From: Halorubrum salinarum
GTDB lineage: Archaea > Halobacteriota > Halobacteria > Halobacteriales > Haloferacaceae
Assembly (NCBI RefSeq): GCF_013267195.1
Contig: NZ_CP053941.1
Coordinates: forward strand, 2,108,001 to 2,172,000
DNA length: 64,000 nucleotides
Direction: 5' to 3'
This document shows, in pieces, positions 1 through 9,832 of this stretch; position 1 is the stretch's first letter, and every line of letters starts with the position of its first letter. A program made the translations under genes and the position numbers. The notes beneath the pieces are model-generated. The model saw only the letters and a program-made list of their open reading frames with translations, made no database searches and was not told the origin of the DNA.

Positions 1-295
1 CCAGCGGATCCGGTTCGGCCTGAGCGAGGAGCGCGAGCGCGAGCTCCGCGAGGAGGCGATCACGGCGGCGATGGAGAACGCCGACGACGACGCGGCCGTC
101 CTCGCGAACGCGAGCGACCTCGAAGTGGTCGGCGTGTACGACGTCTCCACGGCGCAGTCCGGCTCGACGCCGTTCGTCGCGGAGCGCTACGCGGCCGCCG
201 GCGGCGACGCCGGGGGCGCGTCCACGAGCGTCCAGACCGGCGACGTGACCGTGCGCGTCTCGGTGAACGTCGTCTACGAGGCCGTCCCGGCCTGA
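1..295 (+). CDS. SIMPL (DUF541) domain protein, C-terminal part
   Basis: The gene runs in from the left edge, so only the last ~97 residues are visible. They have an Arg/Glu-rich helix (EERERELREEAITAAMENA), a loop, and a final beta strand (TVRVSVNVVYEAV) ending at TGA 293-295. This matches the end of SIMPL/DUF541 proteins, which usually finish with a helix and a V-x-V-x-V-x-V strand and are often exported or membrane-anchored. The N-terminus and any signal peptide lie outside the window. The next gene converges from the other strand 40 bp away. The family assignment is by motif style only; the molecular role of SIMPL proteins is poorly defined. Confidence 0.7.
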   Translation, partial: QRIRFGLSEERERELREEAITAAMENADDDAAVLANASDLEVVGVYDVSTAQSGSTPFVAERYAAAGGDAGGASTSVQTGDVTVRVSVNVVYEAVPA

Positions 296-335
296 CCGGC
301 GGCGACCGCTCTTTTCCCGTCCGACCGCGGCTCGG

Positions 336-1319
336 TTACTCCCCGTCGCGCGTGGGGAGGTCGGGCTCGAAGCCGACCGCCTCGACGGCCATGTCGAGGA
401 CGGCCTCGACGTTCTCCTCTTCCGTGACGCTCATCGTCGCGTCGACGGACTCCGCCTTCACCGCCTCGAAGCGGTCGTGCTTGTTCGCGACGGTGAGCAG
501 CGGCACGTCGGCGCCGAACAGCTCCCGGACCTCCTCGCGCAGCTCGAGCTGGACGTCGAGCGGGTAGCCGCAGTCGCCGGAGGGGTCGATGACGAAGACG
601 ACGGCGTCGGCGAGGTGTTCGAGGGCGCTCACCGCCTGCCGCTCGATGTCGTTGCGCTCGTCTTCGGGGCGGTCCAGGAGCCCGGGCGTGTCGACGATCT
701 GGTACCGGACGTGGTTCCGGTCGAAGTGGCCGATCTGGACGCCCTTCGTGGTGAACGGGTACTCCGCGATCTGGTTCGACGCGCGGGTGACGCGGTTGAC
801 GAACGAGGACTTCCCGACGTTCGGGTAGCCGGCGACGACGATGGCGGGCTCGTCGGGCCTGACGTCCGGGAGGACCTTCAGCTGGTCCCGCGAGTCGCCG
901 ATGTAGCGCAGGTCGTCTTCGATCTGGTCCATCACGTCGGCCATGCGCGCGAACGCCTGCTTCCGGTGTTTCCGCGCGGTGTCGACGTCGGAGTTCCGGA
1001 TCTTCGTCGTGTACTCGTCGCGGAGGTCCTCGATCTGGCGGCTGGCCCACATCACCTGCGAGAGCGCCTGGCGGAGGCGGTCCACGTCGACGATGGCGTC
1101 GGCGAGCTCGTAGTAGAACGGGTCGACGTCGAAGCCGAAGTCGGGCCACGAGGTGACGACGTTCTCTAAGTTGTCGGAGAGCACGTTGCCGGCGGTCCGT
1201 AGCATCGACTCCTGCGCCTCGTGGCCGCGCTTCGCGCGCCCGGCCCGCGACGCCCGCGAGAACGCCTTGTCGACGAGTTCCTCCGCGCGCGGAGTCGTCG
1301 GGAGGCCCTCAAATATCAT
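336..1319 (-). CDS. NOG1-family GTPase
   Basis: A 327-aa P-loop GTPase of the Obg/NOG1 family, a class linked to large ribosomal subunit assembly. A helical N-terminal region (~1-155) precedes the G domain, with G1 GYPNVGKS at ~164-171, a switch region with TTKG, G3 DTPG at ~210-213 and NKHD as the G4 specificity motif. The C-terminal extension of eukaryotic Nog1 is absent, as is usual in archaea. I start at the ATG of MIFEGLPTTP (1317-1319). A TATA-like CTCTTATACG at ~1343-1352 sits 27 bp before it and implies a leaderless transcript. A longer frame upstream lacks family resemblance. The gene is divergent from the NhaC-type antiporter gene. Confidence 0.93.
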   Translation of the reverse strand: MIFEGLPTTPRAEELVDKAFSRASRAGRAKRGHEAQESMLRTAGNVLSDNLENVVTSWPDFGFDVDPFYYELADAIVDVDRLRQALSQVMWASRQIEDLRDEYTTKIRNSDVDTARKHRKQAFARMADVMDQIEDDLRYIGDSRDQLKVLPDVRPDEPAIVVAGYPNVGKSSFVNRVTRASNQIAEYPFTTKGVQIGHFDRNHVRYQIVDTPGLLDRPEDERNDIERQAVSALEHLADAVVFVIDPSGDCGYPLDVQLELREEVRELFGADVPLLTVANKHDRFEAVKAESVDATMSVTEEENVEAVLDMAVEAVGFEPDLPTRDGE

Positions 1320-1518
1320 TGTTACCCGCGTTTCACCGCCGACGCGTATAAGAGCGTCCGTTCGCGGACCGCCGCGACACGGCGGCACACGGGCGGACGC
1401 GGGGCCTGTGGACAGCGGGAGCGGCCGGCGCCGAGGGACCGCGTCTGCGATGAACGATCGTTATCTTTGACGCTCATATTTCGAGACATACTTATGCTTC
1501 AGAGAAATACAACCGCTC

Positions 1519-2985
1519 ATGGCACGCTCGTTCACGCCGACGTCGTACGAGGACCTCGACCCGGACCGCCGCCCGAGCCTGGCGGCGGCGCTGGTCCCGG
1601 TCCTCGCCGTCGTGGCGTTCCTCGGAATCGGCTCGGCCGTCCTCGGCCTCGACCCGCACCCGCCGCTCATCTGGAGTATCGCCTTCGTCGGCGCCTTCGG
1701 CCTCTGGCTCGGCTACGACTGGGACGACCTGTTCGACGGTATCGCCAACGGTCTCCTTATGGGCCTCCAGGCGATCCTCATCATCTTCACCATCTACGGG
1801 CTGATCGCCACGTGGGTCAGCGCCGGCACGATCCCCAGCATGATGTACTACGGGCTGGAGGTCCTCTCGCCGACGACGTTCCTCCCGGCGGCCGCGGTCC
1901 TCGCGGCCATCGTCGCGTTCGCGATCGGCTCCTCGTGGACCACCGTCGGGACGCTCGGCGTCGCATTCGTCGGCATCGGGGCGGGGCTCGGCGTCCCCGC
2001 ACCGATGACGGTCGGCGCCGTCCTCTCGGGCGCGTACGCCGGCGACAAGCAGTCGCCGCTCTCCGACACGACGAACCTCGCCGCCGGCGTCACCAACACC
2101 GACCTGTACGCGCACATCCGCCGGATGCGGATCGGGACCGCGATCGCCTTCGGCCTCGCGGTCCTCGGCTTCGCGGCGCTCGGCCTCCGCACGAGCGGCG
2201 ACATTCCCGCCGGCGAAATCGCGGCGATCCAGGGCGGTCTCACCGAGACGTACGCGATCACCGTCGTCGCCTTCGTCCCGCTCGTCGTCACGTTCGGGCT
2301 GGCGCTGCGCGGCTACGCCGCGCTGCCGACCCTCGTCGCCGGCGTCTTCGCCGGCGCGTTCACGACGATCCTGCTTCAGGGAGCGGGCTTCGTCGCCGCC
2401 TGGGAGACGTTCATGTACGGCACCGCGCCGGAGTCGGCCTCGGCGACGGTGAACGACCTCCTCGCGACCGGTGGGCTCACCGGCTCCGCGTGGACGATCA
2501 CGGTCGTCGTCGCCGCGCTGTCGCTCGGCGGCATCCTGGAACGCACCGGCGTCCTCGCGGTGATCGCCCACGCGTTCACCTCGTCGGTGCGGAGTCCGGG
2601 CGCGCTCGTCGCCGGGACCGGCGTCTCGGCCATCGTCATCAACGCCCTCACGGCCCAGCAGTACATGAGCATCGTCCTGCCGGGCGTCACGCTCCGGAAC
2701 ACCTACGACGAGTTCGGCCTCGACACCGACCAGCTCTCCCGCGCGGTCGAGGCGGCCGGGACGCCGACCGGCGCGCTGATGCCGTGGCACGCCGGGGCCG
2801 TCTTCATGGCGAGCGCCACGGGCGTCCCGACCATAGAGTACGCGCCGTACTACCTGTTCGCGTTCCTCTCGCCGTTCGTGCTGCTCGTCATGGCCGGGAC
2901 CGGCCTCACGATCGACGTGAATCCGGTTCGGGCTGACGCCGACGGGGCGGGCGAGAGCGCCGCGGCGACCGGGGGCGACGACTGA
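1519..2985 (+). CDS. nhaC: NhaC-family Na+/H+ antiporter
   Basis: A 488-aa polytopic membrane protein with about 11-12 hydrophobic segments. The conserved stretch GAYAGDKQSPLSDTTNLA (residues ~175-195) is the hallmark of the NhaC ion-transporter superfamily, and a second conserved helix contains NALTAQQYMSIVLPG. It most likely exchanges Na+ (or an organic cation) for protons at the cell membrane. Some NhaC relatives carry amino acids or dicarboxylates, so the substrate is inferred. TATA-like ATACTTATGC at ~1488-1497 lies ~27 bp before the ATG, giving a leaderless start. The acidic cytosolic tail (DADGAGESAAATGGDD) is typical of halophiles. Confidence 0.9.
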   Translation: MARSFTPTSYEDLDPDRRPSLAAALVPVLAVVAFLGIGSAVLGLDPHPPLIWSIAFVGAFGLWLGYDWDDLFDGIANGLLMGLQAILIIFTIYGLIATWVSAGTIPSMMYYGLEVLSPTTFLPAAAVLAAIVAFAIGSSWTTVGTLGVAFVGIGAGLGVPAPMTVGAVLSGAYAGDKQSPLSDTTNLAAGVTNTDLYAHIRRMRIGTAIAFGLAVLGFAALGLRTSGDIPAGEIAAIQGGLTETYAITVVAFVPLVVTFGLALRGYAALPTLVAGVFAGAFTTILLQGAGFVAAWETFMYGTAPESASATVNDLLATGGLTGSAWTITVVVAALSLGGILERTGVLAVIAHAFTSSVRSPGALVAGTGVSAIVINALTAQQYMSIVLPGVTLRNTYDEFGLDTDQLSRAVEAAGTPTGALMPWHAGAVFMASATGVPTIEYAPYYLFAFLSPFVLLVMAGTGLTIDVNPVRADADGAGESAAATGGDD

Positions 2986-3055
2986 GAGTCGCGCGGTCGC
3001 GGAACAGGGGATCGTAACCGGATCCGTTTTGTCCCGGGGGCAACCGACTCGACAC

Positions 3056-4375
3056 ATGTCAGATCGGTGGCTGTACGCGTGGGGACTCGCCTCCGTCGCG
3101 TTCGGGGGCGCCTCGCTCGTCGTCCCGCTGTACGTCGTCGACCTCGGCGGCGGGCCGTTCGTCCTCGGCGTCCTTGCGGCCGTCGCCGCCGTCGTCGGCG
3201 TCCCGGGGGCGCTGTGGTTCGGGCGCGTCGCCGACCGCACCGGCCGCCGCCGCGGGCTCGTCCTCGTCGCGCTCGTCGGCGCGACGCTCGCCGTCGCGGT
3301 CGTCCCGCTCACGGAGCGGATCGCCGCCGTGATCGCGGCCAACGCCGTCGTCTGGTTCGCCTTCGCGGCCGCGACGCCCGTGGTGACGCTGCTCGTCGTC
3401 GCCGACGCCCCCGAGTCGGCCTGGAGCGACCGAATCGCCGATCTCAACCGGTACCAGGGGATCGGCTGGGCGCTCGGGCTGCTCCTCGGGACCGCGTGGA
3501 CGGTCGGCGGGGCCGCCGTCGCCTCCCCGGCCGCCGCCACCCGAACGCTGTTCGCGCCGCTCGCGGCCGCCGCCGGGCTCTCCTGTGTCGCCGCCGCGCG
3601 GTCGCTCCCCGCGGACCCGCCGCGGGCGGGGGCCGAGGGCCCGGTCGACCTGCCCTCGGGGAGCCGCGTGCGTCGCGCGCTCCGCCGCGCCGACCGGTTC
3701 GCCGTCCGCGGCGCGACGCTGCCCGGGGCGCTCGCGCGGACCGATTTCCGGGGGCTCGACCCCCGCCGCGTCGCCGCGCGCTTCACCCCCGCGCTCGCCG
3801 CGTACTTCCTCGCCGCGCTCCTGTTCCTCACCGGCTTCTCGGCGTTCTTCGCGCCCCTGCCGGCGTTCCTCACCGAGACCGGGTTCGGCTCCGGCGGGAC
3901 GTTCGCGCTGTACCTGGTGAACAGCGTCGCCGCCGCGGTCGCGTTCGGCGCCGCCGGGCGGCTCGCGGCCGACGGGAACGCCGTGCGGCTCCAGGTGGGC
4001 GGGCTGGTCGCCCGGGGGGTCCTGCTCCCGCTGGTCGCGGTCGCCGGCGCGGCGCTCGGCGCCAGCGCGCTCGGCTTCGTCGCGGTCGGGGTCGCGTTCG
4101 CCGCCGTCGGGCTCACCTGGGCGGTGATCGCGGTCACCGCCGGCGTCATCGTCACGCGCCTCGCGCCGGCGGCGATCCGCGGCGAGGCGCTCGGCGCGTA
4201 CGCGGCGCTCGGCGCGCTGGCGGGCGGGATCGGGAGCGTCCTCGGCGGCTGGCTCGCCGCGATGGGGTACGGGCTCGCGTTCGCGGCGGCCGGCGCGCTC
4301 GTGCTCGCCGGCGCGGCGGTCGCGCTCGCCGTCGGCCGTCGGGTGGACGGCGGCGGCCCGGGTGCGACGCGGTGA
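3056..4375 (+). CDS. MFS transporter
   Basis: A 439-aa membrane protein with ~12 predicted helices in two halves, joined by a long cytosolic loop (~190-245) rich in Arg/Pro. The loop between helices 2 and 3 holds FGRVADRTGRRRG, the A-motif of the major facilitator superfamily (G-x-L-a-D-r-x-G-r-r-x). It is an inner-membrane secondary carrier, and substrate and direction cannot be told from sequence. The start is the ATG at 3056 (MSDRWLYAWG), because the nine extra codons upstream look non-coding. The gene lies 70 bp downstream of nhaC on the same strand, but co-transcription is uncertain. Confidence 0.88.
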   Translation: MSDRWLYAWGLASVAFGGASLVVPLYVVDLGGGPFVLGVLAAVAAVVGVPGALWFGRVADRTGRRRGLVLVALVGATLAVAVVPLTERIAAVIAANAVVWFAFAAATPVVTLLVVADAPESAWSDRIADLNRYQGIGWALGLLLGTAWTVGGAAVASPAAATRTLFAPLAAAAGLSCVAAARSLPADPPRAGAEGPVDLPSGSRVRRALRRADRFAVRGATLPGALARTDFRGLDPRRVAARFTPALAAYFLAALLFLTGFSAFFAPLPAFLTETGFGSGGTFALYLVNSVAAAVAFGAAGRLAADGNAVRLQVGGLVARGVLLPLVAVAGAALGASALGFVAVGVAFAAVGLTWAVIAVTAGVIVTRLAPAAIRGEALGAYAALGALAGGIGSVLGGWLAAMGYGLAFAAAGALVLAGAAVALAVGRRVDGGGPGATR

Positions 4376-4436
4376 CGCGCGTCCGATCGGCCCCGCGTTC
4401 GACACGTTTACGCGGCCGCCGCGCCGTCCGTCTCAC

Positions 4437-4940
4437 ATGAGCCTGGAGGTCGCCGTCGCCGCCCCGTTCAAGACCCGGGCCCAGGACCGGCTCGGGGAGG
4501 GGGAGTTCGTCGTCGCGCTGTCCTTGGAGCGGGAGTGGTTCTCCCCCGACCAGGCGAAGCGGCTCGTCGACGTCGCCGTCGGGCGCGGGCTGTTAGCCTC
4601 CGAGGACGGCGACCTCGTCCCGCAGTTCGACCCGGCGGAGGTGACGGTCCCGGAGGGGTTCGTCCCCGACGAGTCGGTCCTCCGCGAGCAGTCCACCTTC
4701 GAGAGCGCGCTCGACGCCATCGTCGCCGCCGGCGTCGAGAAGCAGCGCGCGGTCGCCGCGATCAACGAGCGCCAGCGGGCGCTCGCGGTCACCATCGAGG
4801 CCGCCGCCGTCCTGTACGCCCGCGAGCAGGGCGCCGCGGTCGACCGGCTCGCGGCCGACGTGCGCGAGGAGCTCGCCGCCGACGCGGGCGACGACGGGAC
4901 CGGGGAGCCGACCGACGCCGACGACCCGGAGGTCGCGTGA
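4437..4940 (+). CDS. DUF2240 family protein
   Basis: A 167-aa soluble protein. The N-terminal ~60 residues (VAAPFKTRAQDRLGEGEFV ... DQAKRLVDVAVGRGLL) read like a winged-helix-type fold. A helical middle (QSTFESALDAIVAAGVEKQR, then AINERQRALAVTIEAAAVLY) and an acidic tail follow. This matches the archaeal DUF2240 family, which has no established function. CGTTTACGCGG at ~4402 supplies a plausible TATA box about 30 bp before the ATG. The next gene starts 1 bp after the stop, so the two almost certainly form an operon. Confidence 0.8.
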   Translation: MSLEVAVAAPFKTRAQDRLGEGEFVVALSLEREWFSPDQAKRLVDVAVGRGLLASEDGDLVPQFDPAEVTVPEGFVPDESVLREQSTFESALDAIVAAGVEKQRAVAAINERQRALAVTIEAAAVLYAREQGAAVDRLAADVREELAADAGDDGTGEPTDADDPEVA

Positions 4941-4941
4941 G

Positions 4942-5328
4942 ATGGTCGTCGACCGCCTCGACGACGGCGTCCGGATCGCGCAGCTGCTCGCCTCCGAGGT
5001 GACCGGCAACGAGAGCGGGCTCCGCGGGCTGACGGTCGCCGACGCCGACCGCGACGTCGAGCCGACGGCGGACGGCGCGCTGGCGTACCGGATCGCCCGC
5101 GAGGCCGGCGACCCCGTCGCCGAGGTGTACGTCCAGCCGGACCGCGCGCGGATCGAGGCGCTCGCGGCCCCGGACGCGGTCGCCGACGCCGCGGCGGCGG
5201 CGGGCCTCCGTGTCCGACCGAAGGCGGTCCGCCCGCCGCGGACGCTGGTGTTCGTCGAGGACGGCGCGGCGGTGAAGCGGGCGCTCGCGGTCCTCGAAGC
5301 GCTTCGCACGGGGTCCGACGCCGAGTGA
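4942..5328 (+). CDS. Uncharacterised haloarchaeal protein downstream of the DUF2240 gene
   Basis: A 128-aa acidic soluble protein that I do not recognise. Its ATG lies 1 bp after the DUF2240 stop codon, so translation is probably coupled. The sequence alternates strands and helices (GLTVADADRDVEPTADGALA, VAEVYVQPDRARIEALAA, then RPPRTLVFVEDGAAVKRALA), with no Cys/His cluster, P-loop or membrane segment. The regular alpha/beta pattern and the coding bias of the neighbours support a real gene. The tight linkage suggests it acts with the DUF2240 protein, but that is inference. Confidence 0.75.
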   Translation: MVVDRLDDGVRIAQLLASEVTGNESGLRGLTVADADRDVEPTADGALAYRIAREAGDPVAEVYVQPDRARIEALAAPDAVADAAAAAGLRVRPKAVRPPRTLVFVEDGAAVKRALAVLEALRTGSDAE

Positions 5329-5385
5329 CCGGCGCCGGGTGAGAAGCCGTCGTTGACGGGCGGGAGAGCCCGTCTCGGGTGGTCG

Positions 5386-7293
5386 TTACTCGGGCTGTCC
5401 GCCGTCGCCGACCGCGACGTTCGGGCCGGGCGCGGCGCCGGGGTCGGCCCCCTCGCCGGAGACGTCGAACTCGCGGACGAGCGCGCCGAGCCGCTCGGCC
5501 TGCTCCGCGAGCGACCCCGCCTCGCTCGTCGCCTCGCTCATCGCGTTCAGCTGCTCGTCCGCGGCCTCGGCGACCGCGTCGGCCTCGTCGGCCGTCGACT
5601 GGCTGATGTCGGCGACCTCCTCGGCCATCGAGACGGTCTCCTCCGTGCTGGCGGCCTGGTCGTCGGTCGCGCGGCTGATCTCGCGGATCCCCTCGCCGGC
5701 CTCCGCGGCGTTGTCCGACACCCGCGCGAACGCGTCCGCGGCGTCGTCGACGGCGTCGGCGCCGGCGGCGATGTTCTCCTCGGCGCTCCGGACCGCCTCG
5801 ACGGTCCCCTCGGTCTGCGACTGCGTGGCGCCGATCAGCTCCTCGATCTCCGTGGCCGCGTCCTGGGTCTCCTCGGCGAGCTGTTTCACCTCGTCGGCGA
5901 CGACCGCGAAGCCGTCGCTCCCGCCGCCGCCCCCGCCGGCGCGGGCCGCCTCGATGTTCGCGTTCAGGGCGAGCAGGTTCGTCTGCTCGGCGATGTCACC
6001 GATGAGGTCGACGATCTCGCCGATGTCCTCCATCCGCTCGTCGAGCTGCTGGACGGTGTCGGCCGCGTTGTCAAGCGCCTCGCGGGACTCCTCGACGCGC
6101 TCGATGGCGGCCTCGGCGGTCTCCTCGCCGTCGTCGGCGATGTCGGCGGTCTGCTCGGCGACGTCCACGACGGTCTCGGTCGAGGAGGCGACCTCCTCGA
6201 TCGTCGCCGAGAGGTCGTTCATCTCGTCGGACACCTGCCGGAGCATCTCGCGCTGCTCGTCGGCGCCCTCGGCGATCTCCGAGACCGACTGGCTGACGAC
6301 CTCGCTGCGGTCGGCCGCGGTCTCGACGCCGTCGACCGTGTTCGCGCTCGCGGTCGAGACCTCCTGGGCGAACGAGCGGACCTCGCCCATCGCGTCGTCG
6401 ATGTCGTCCATCATGCCGTTGAACGCCTCGCCGATCTGGGCCATCGCCTCGCTCTCGCTCTCCGCGTCGAGCCGGACGGTCAGGTCGCCGTCGGCCGCCC
6501 GGTCCATCGCGGCGCTGTACGCGTCGGCCTTCGTCTCCAGGTGGCTGTTCAGGCGCTCGACCTCCTCGCGGCGCTCCTCGACCTCGGCCTTCGCGGCCTC
6601 GACGTCCTGGATCTCGGACTGCTTCTGTTCCGCCAGTTCGAGCTGCTGTTGGGCCGCCTCGCGCGACTTCTCGATCGAGTACCAGTTGACCATCAGCGCG
6701 CCGGAGAGCCCGAGGACGAAGATCGCGTGAATGACGCCCCAGATGATCGGGTTCTCGACCGCTGCGGCGTGGTTGTAGACGAGGCTCGAATCGATGAGGC
6801 TGAACGCGCCGTGGCCGATCGCCACGTAGCCGACGCCGACGGCGAACGGGAGCCAGTCCTCGTACAGCGCGAGCACGCCGATGAACACGAAGAAGCTGAA
6901 GTGCGCCTCGATGTACCCGCCAGACAGCTTCACCATCGCCATCGAGACGGTCATCAGGCTGAACGCCGTGAGCACCGTCCGCTGGCGGCGGCCGAGCCCC
7001 GACCAGGCCGCGAGCCCGGCGGTGCCGACGATGACGGCGACGAACCCGCCGAGCATCCACAGCGGCGTCGCCGGGATCTGCGCCCCGGTGAACGACTCTG
7101 TCCCCTCGTAGAGCCCGAGCGCGATCAGGAACGGCACTTGGACCAGCGTCGCGATCAGGATGTTGCGATGCCGCGGCGCCCACATCTCCGTCGGCATCGA
7201 GGTGCCGTCCGGAATGTACCGGAGCACCTCGCGCACCTTCTCCGTCAGCCCGCCCGATCCCCCCGCGTCGACCCCCGTCGCAGTCTCTGCCAT
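5386..7293 (-). CDS. Methyl-accepting chemotaxis protein with six-helix membrane sensor
   Basis: A 635-aa chemoreceptor. Residues ~35-190 hold six hydrophobic helices with short loops (including [17 protein letters not shown]) and no large extracellular domain, so the signal is probably sensed in or at the membrane. A coiled linker and HAMP-like segment ([20 protein letters not shown]) lead to the long cytoplasmic coiled coil. The hairpin tip has [17 protein letters not shown] followed by [15 protein letters not shown], where CheA/CheW bind. The tip carries a Gly run (GGGGGGSDG) where EAGRG is usual. The start is MAETATG at 7291-7293, with TATA CTTTTATGATATACG at ~7305-7320 just upstream. No other che gene lies in the window. 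Confidence 0.93.
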   Translation of the reverse strand: MAETATGVDAGGSGGLTEKVREVLRYIPDGTSMPTEMWAPRHRNILIATLVQVPFLIALGLYEGTESFTGAQIPATPLWMLGGFVAVIVGTAGLAAWSGLGRRQRTVLTAFSLMTVSMAMVKLSGGYIEAHFSFFVFIGVLALYEDWLPFAVGVGYVAIGHGAFSLIDSSLVYNHAAAVENPIIWGVIHAIFVLGLSGALMVNWYSIEKSREAAQQQLELAEQKQSEIQDVEAAKAEVEERREEVERLNSHLETKADAYSAAMDRAADGDLTVRLDAESESEAMAQIGEAFNGMMDDIDDAMGEVRSFAQEVSTASANTVDGVETAADRSEVVSQSVSEIAEGADEQREMLRQVSDEMNDLSATIEEVASSTETVVDVAEQTADIADDGEETAEAAIERVEESREALDNAADTVQQLDERMEDIGEIVDLIGDIAEQTNLLALNANIEAARAGGGGGGSDGFAVVADEVKQLAEETQDAATEIEELIGATQSQTEGTVEAVRSAEENIAAGADAVDDAADAFARVSDNAAEAGEGIREISRATDDQAASTEETVSMAEEVADISQSTADEADAVAEAADEQLNAMSEATSEAGSLAEQAERLGALVREFDVSGEGADPGAAPGPNVAVGDGGQPE

Positions 7294-7563
7294 AACCGTT
7301 GGTTGTCGTATATCATAAAAGGACATCGCCTCCAACTATTATCGCTGATATCGTCGTTTAGGCTCTGAGAAGCCGGAAAATAAGCCGAAGCGTGATATCG
7401 AGTTGACACCAGCTACCGGCCGCCCTTGCTCCTTCTTCGGCGATAGTCGAACGTGTTCGCGGACGGGGCGGCATCCCCCCGGTCTGCTCGTCGCCCTCGG
7501 TCGGGCGACGCCGTCGGCGGCGCGGCCGACGGTTTTTATATCGGTCCGGTCCGCCGTACGCCC

Positions 7564-8859
7564 GTGACGCTCGATCCGATCCACGTCGAGAACATCGCCC
7601 AGCTCGCGTACGGCATCGGCGGCGACGTGGACGCGACGGACCACGACGACCTCGCGGAGCGCGTGTGGCGCGAGTGGCTCCCGGAGCTCCGCGCCGACGG
7701 CCGGGTCGTCGTCGAGGCGCTCGGCGACCACGAGCGCCGGCGCGCCGCCATCGACGACGTGGCGCTCGCGGCGCGCCCGTTCGAGACGGTCCACGGCCTC
7801 GACTCGGGGACGATCAACCCCACGACGTTCAAGAACGGGCTCGTCGTCGACGTGGCGCACGCGGCGATGGCGAGTTCGCCGACGGACCTGGACCTCCACC
7901 GCGACCGGACCATCGTCGCCACCGTCCACGCCGGCGACTCGACCGCCGGCTTCGACAGCGAGTGGACCCGTCGCGACGAGGGGCACACGCGCCAGCGGGT
8001 GTTCCACGTCCCGCGGGTGAACCGCTACGCGGAGCGGGTCGTCCACGCGCTGGCCCTGTACCTCGCCGAGGGGACCCACGCGCTCGACCACGCCGACGAG
8101 GTCGACGAGCTCCTCGTCCTCGACGGCCCCGTCTACCCGAAGGAGCTGTTCACCTGGGCCGACCGCGACCCGGAGCTGGGCGCGCTCGCCCGCGAGGCGA
8201 AGCCCCGCGCGGTGGTCGAGAAGTACGTCCGCCTCGTCGAGCGGTTCGTCGAGCGCGACGTGCCGCTGGCCGGCTTCGTCAAGAACCCCGCGAGCGGCAC
8301 CGCGGTCCGGGCGCTCGCGAGCGCCGGCGTGGAGTCCCCGTGGCCCGACGACACCGCGCTGTTCACCCGCCTGCTGGAGCGGCGCGAGCCGGACGCGGCC
8401 GGCGTCGGGGGCGGCGACGACGCCGGCGGTCCCGACGCTGATCGCGGCGCCCGCCTCGACGACGACCTCACCTTCACCACGTGGTTCCGCAGCCGCGGCG
8501 GCGCGGACGCGCCGATGGCCGCCGACGGCGACGCGCTCGGCGTCGAGCGCGAGCTCGACCCGGCGCTGTACGAGCCGACGTTCATGGTCGTCTACGACCC
8601 CCGGACCGACGTGACCTACAAGCTGGAGGCGCCGTACGCGTTCACGCGCGACGCGGCCACCCGCGAGCGGCTCACCCGGCAGGTGATCGCGGAGGTGGCG
8701 GCGACGCGCGGCCCCCCGGAGCCGGTCGCGAAGGCCGACGAGCTGGCCCGGATCTCGGCCACCGAGAAGGCGGCGCTCCGCCGGAAGTTCGAGGAGCGGC
8801 TCGGCAGCGACCAGCAGGCGACCTACGACGACCTGCGCTGGGGGAAGGACGGGTACTGA
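7564..8859 (+). CDS. nurA: DNA double-strand break repair nuclease NurA
   Basis: A 431-aa NurA-type nuclease. The N-terminal part carries the acidic motif GLDSGTINPTTFKNGLV (Asp near residue 80), which should bind catalytic Mn2+. Conserved blocks follow around LLVLDGPVYPKELFTW, which probably supplies the second acidic ligand, and TWFRSRG, with a C-terminal FMVVYDPRTDVTYKLEAPYAF. NurA works with HerA helicase in 5' end resection before RadA loading. No herA lies nearby, so the partner must be encoded elsewhere. The start is GTG 7564, because TATA GGTTTTTATATCGG (~7531-7544) is 25-30 bp upstream and the earlier frame has no family features. An acidic Gly/Asp linker sits at ~280-305. Confidence 0.88.
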   Translation: MTLDPIHVENIAQLAYGIGGDVDATDHDDLAERVWREWLPELRADGRVVVEALGDHERRRAAIDDVALAARPFETVHGLDSGTINPTTFKNGLVVDVAHAAMASSPTDLDLHRDRTIVATVHAGDSTAGFDSEWTRRDEGHTRQRVFHVPRVNRYAERVVHALALYLAEGTHALDHADEVDELLVLDGPVYPKELFTWADRDPELGALAREAKPRAVVEKYVRLVERFVERDVPLAGFVKNPASGTAVRALASAGVESPWPDDTALFTRLLERREPDAAGVGGGDDAGGPDADRGARLDDDLTFTTWFRSRGGADAPMAADGDALGVERELDPALYEPTFMVVYDPRTDVTYKLEAPYAFTRDAATRERLTRQVIAEVAATRGPPEPVAKADELARISATEKAALRRKFEERLGSDQQATYDDLRWGKDGY

Positions 8860-8919
8860 CCCGCCGGCCCGGCTCCCGCGCGGTCCGGGGTTTTTACCGG
8901 TGCGACGCGACGCGAGCGT

Positions 8920-9792
8920 ATGACCGGGCTGACGGCGCTGCCGAGGTGGGCGACGGAACTGGTGTCGGCGTACGACCGCGTGCTCTCGGAGCTGTTCTGG
9001 TTCCTCGCCGCGCTCGCGGTCGTCTACGCCCTCGGACAGGTCGTCGTCGTGCCGTTCGTCGTCCGCGTCGTGCGGGCGCGGAACCGCAACAACCCGACGA
9101 TCGAGACGGCGGTCAGGACGTACGTCCGGGTGGCGCTGATCGGGTTCGCAACGCTGACGGGCGTGATCGCGGCCGGCTACGGGAGCGTCCTCACCGACTC
9201 GGCGATCGTCATCGCGGCGATCACCTTCGTCTTCGGCATCGCCGGCCAGCAGGTGTTCGGGTCGCTGATAAGCGGGATCTTCCTCGTGGCCGACCCCGAC
9301 TTCAACGTCGGCGACTGGATCGCGTGGCCCGGCGGGGAGGGGACCGTCGAGGCCGTCGACTTCCGCGTGACGCGGGTCCGGACCCCGGACAACGAGACGA
9401 TATCGGTACCGAACACGGAGCTCACGAGCAACGCGCTCACCCGCCCCTACGGCCGGGACACCTACCGGATCACGGAGGCGGTGTACGTCGCCTACGACGA
9501 GGACGTCGAGCGGGCGCTCATGGCGCTCCGCTCCGTCGCGACGGACACGGAGGCGGTCCTCGACGAGCCGGCGCCGAACGCGCGCGTCCTCGACCCCGGC
9601 GAGAACGCGGTCACGGTCCAGGCCGAGCTGTGGGTCGACGACCCCGGGGACAGGGACGTGGCGACCCTCCGGTCCGACTTCCGCCGCGAAGTGAAGCGCC
9701 GGTTCGACGAGGAGGAGATCGCGATCGCGCCCCCGTCGGCGCAGTCGCTCTCGGGCGAACTCGCCGTCACCGAGCGCTCGACCGACGAATGA
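8920..9792 (+). CDS. MscS-family mechanosensitive channel
   Basis: A 290-aa small-conductance mechanosensitive channel homologue with three N-terminal membrane helices. The pore-lining third helix reads VFGIAGQQVFGSLISGIFL, where the usual Gly/Ala-rich packing surface is recognisable. The beta domain follows with FNVGDWIAW and ETISVPNTELTSNALT, then an alpha/beta C-terminal domain ending in an acidic tail. It would release solutes from the cell during hypo-osmotic shock, which fits a halophile. GGTTTTTACCGG at ~8888 gives a TATA box about 28 bp before the ATG. It starts 61 bp after nurA but probably has its own promoter. Confidence 0.93.
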   Translation: MTGLTALPRWATELVSAYDRVLSELFWFLAALAVVYALGQVVVVPFVVRVVRARNRNNPTIETAVRTYVRVALIGFATLTGVIAAGYGSVLTDSAIVIAAITFVFGIAGQQVFGSLISGIFLVADPDFNVGDWIAWPGGEGTVEAVDFRVTRVRTPDNETISVPNTELTSNALTRPYGRDTYRITEAVYVAYDEDVERALMALRSVATDTEAVLDEPAPNARVLDPGENAVTVQAELWVDDPGDRDVATLRSDFRREVKRRFDEEEIAIAPPSAQSLSGELAVTERSTDE

Positions 9793-9832
9793 CCCGCGCC
9801 GGGGGCAACCGAGATCCGCGCCGCTCCGGCCC

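Noticed and set aside
1492-4155. Very long open frames antisense to the NhaC and MFS genes, and many similar ones elsewhere
   Set aside because: Arg/Pro/Ala-rich shadows caused by high GC; no family resemblance, and they oppose well-supported genes.
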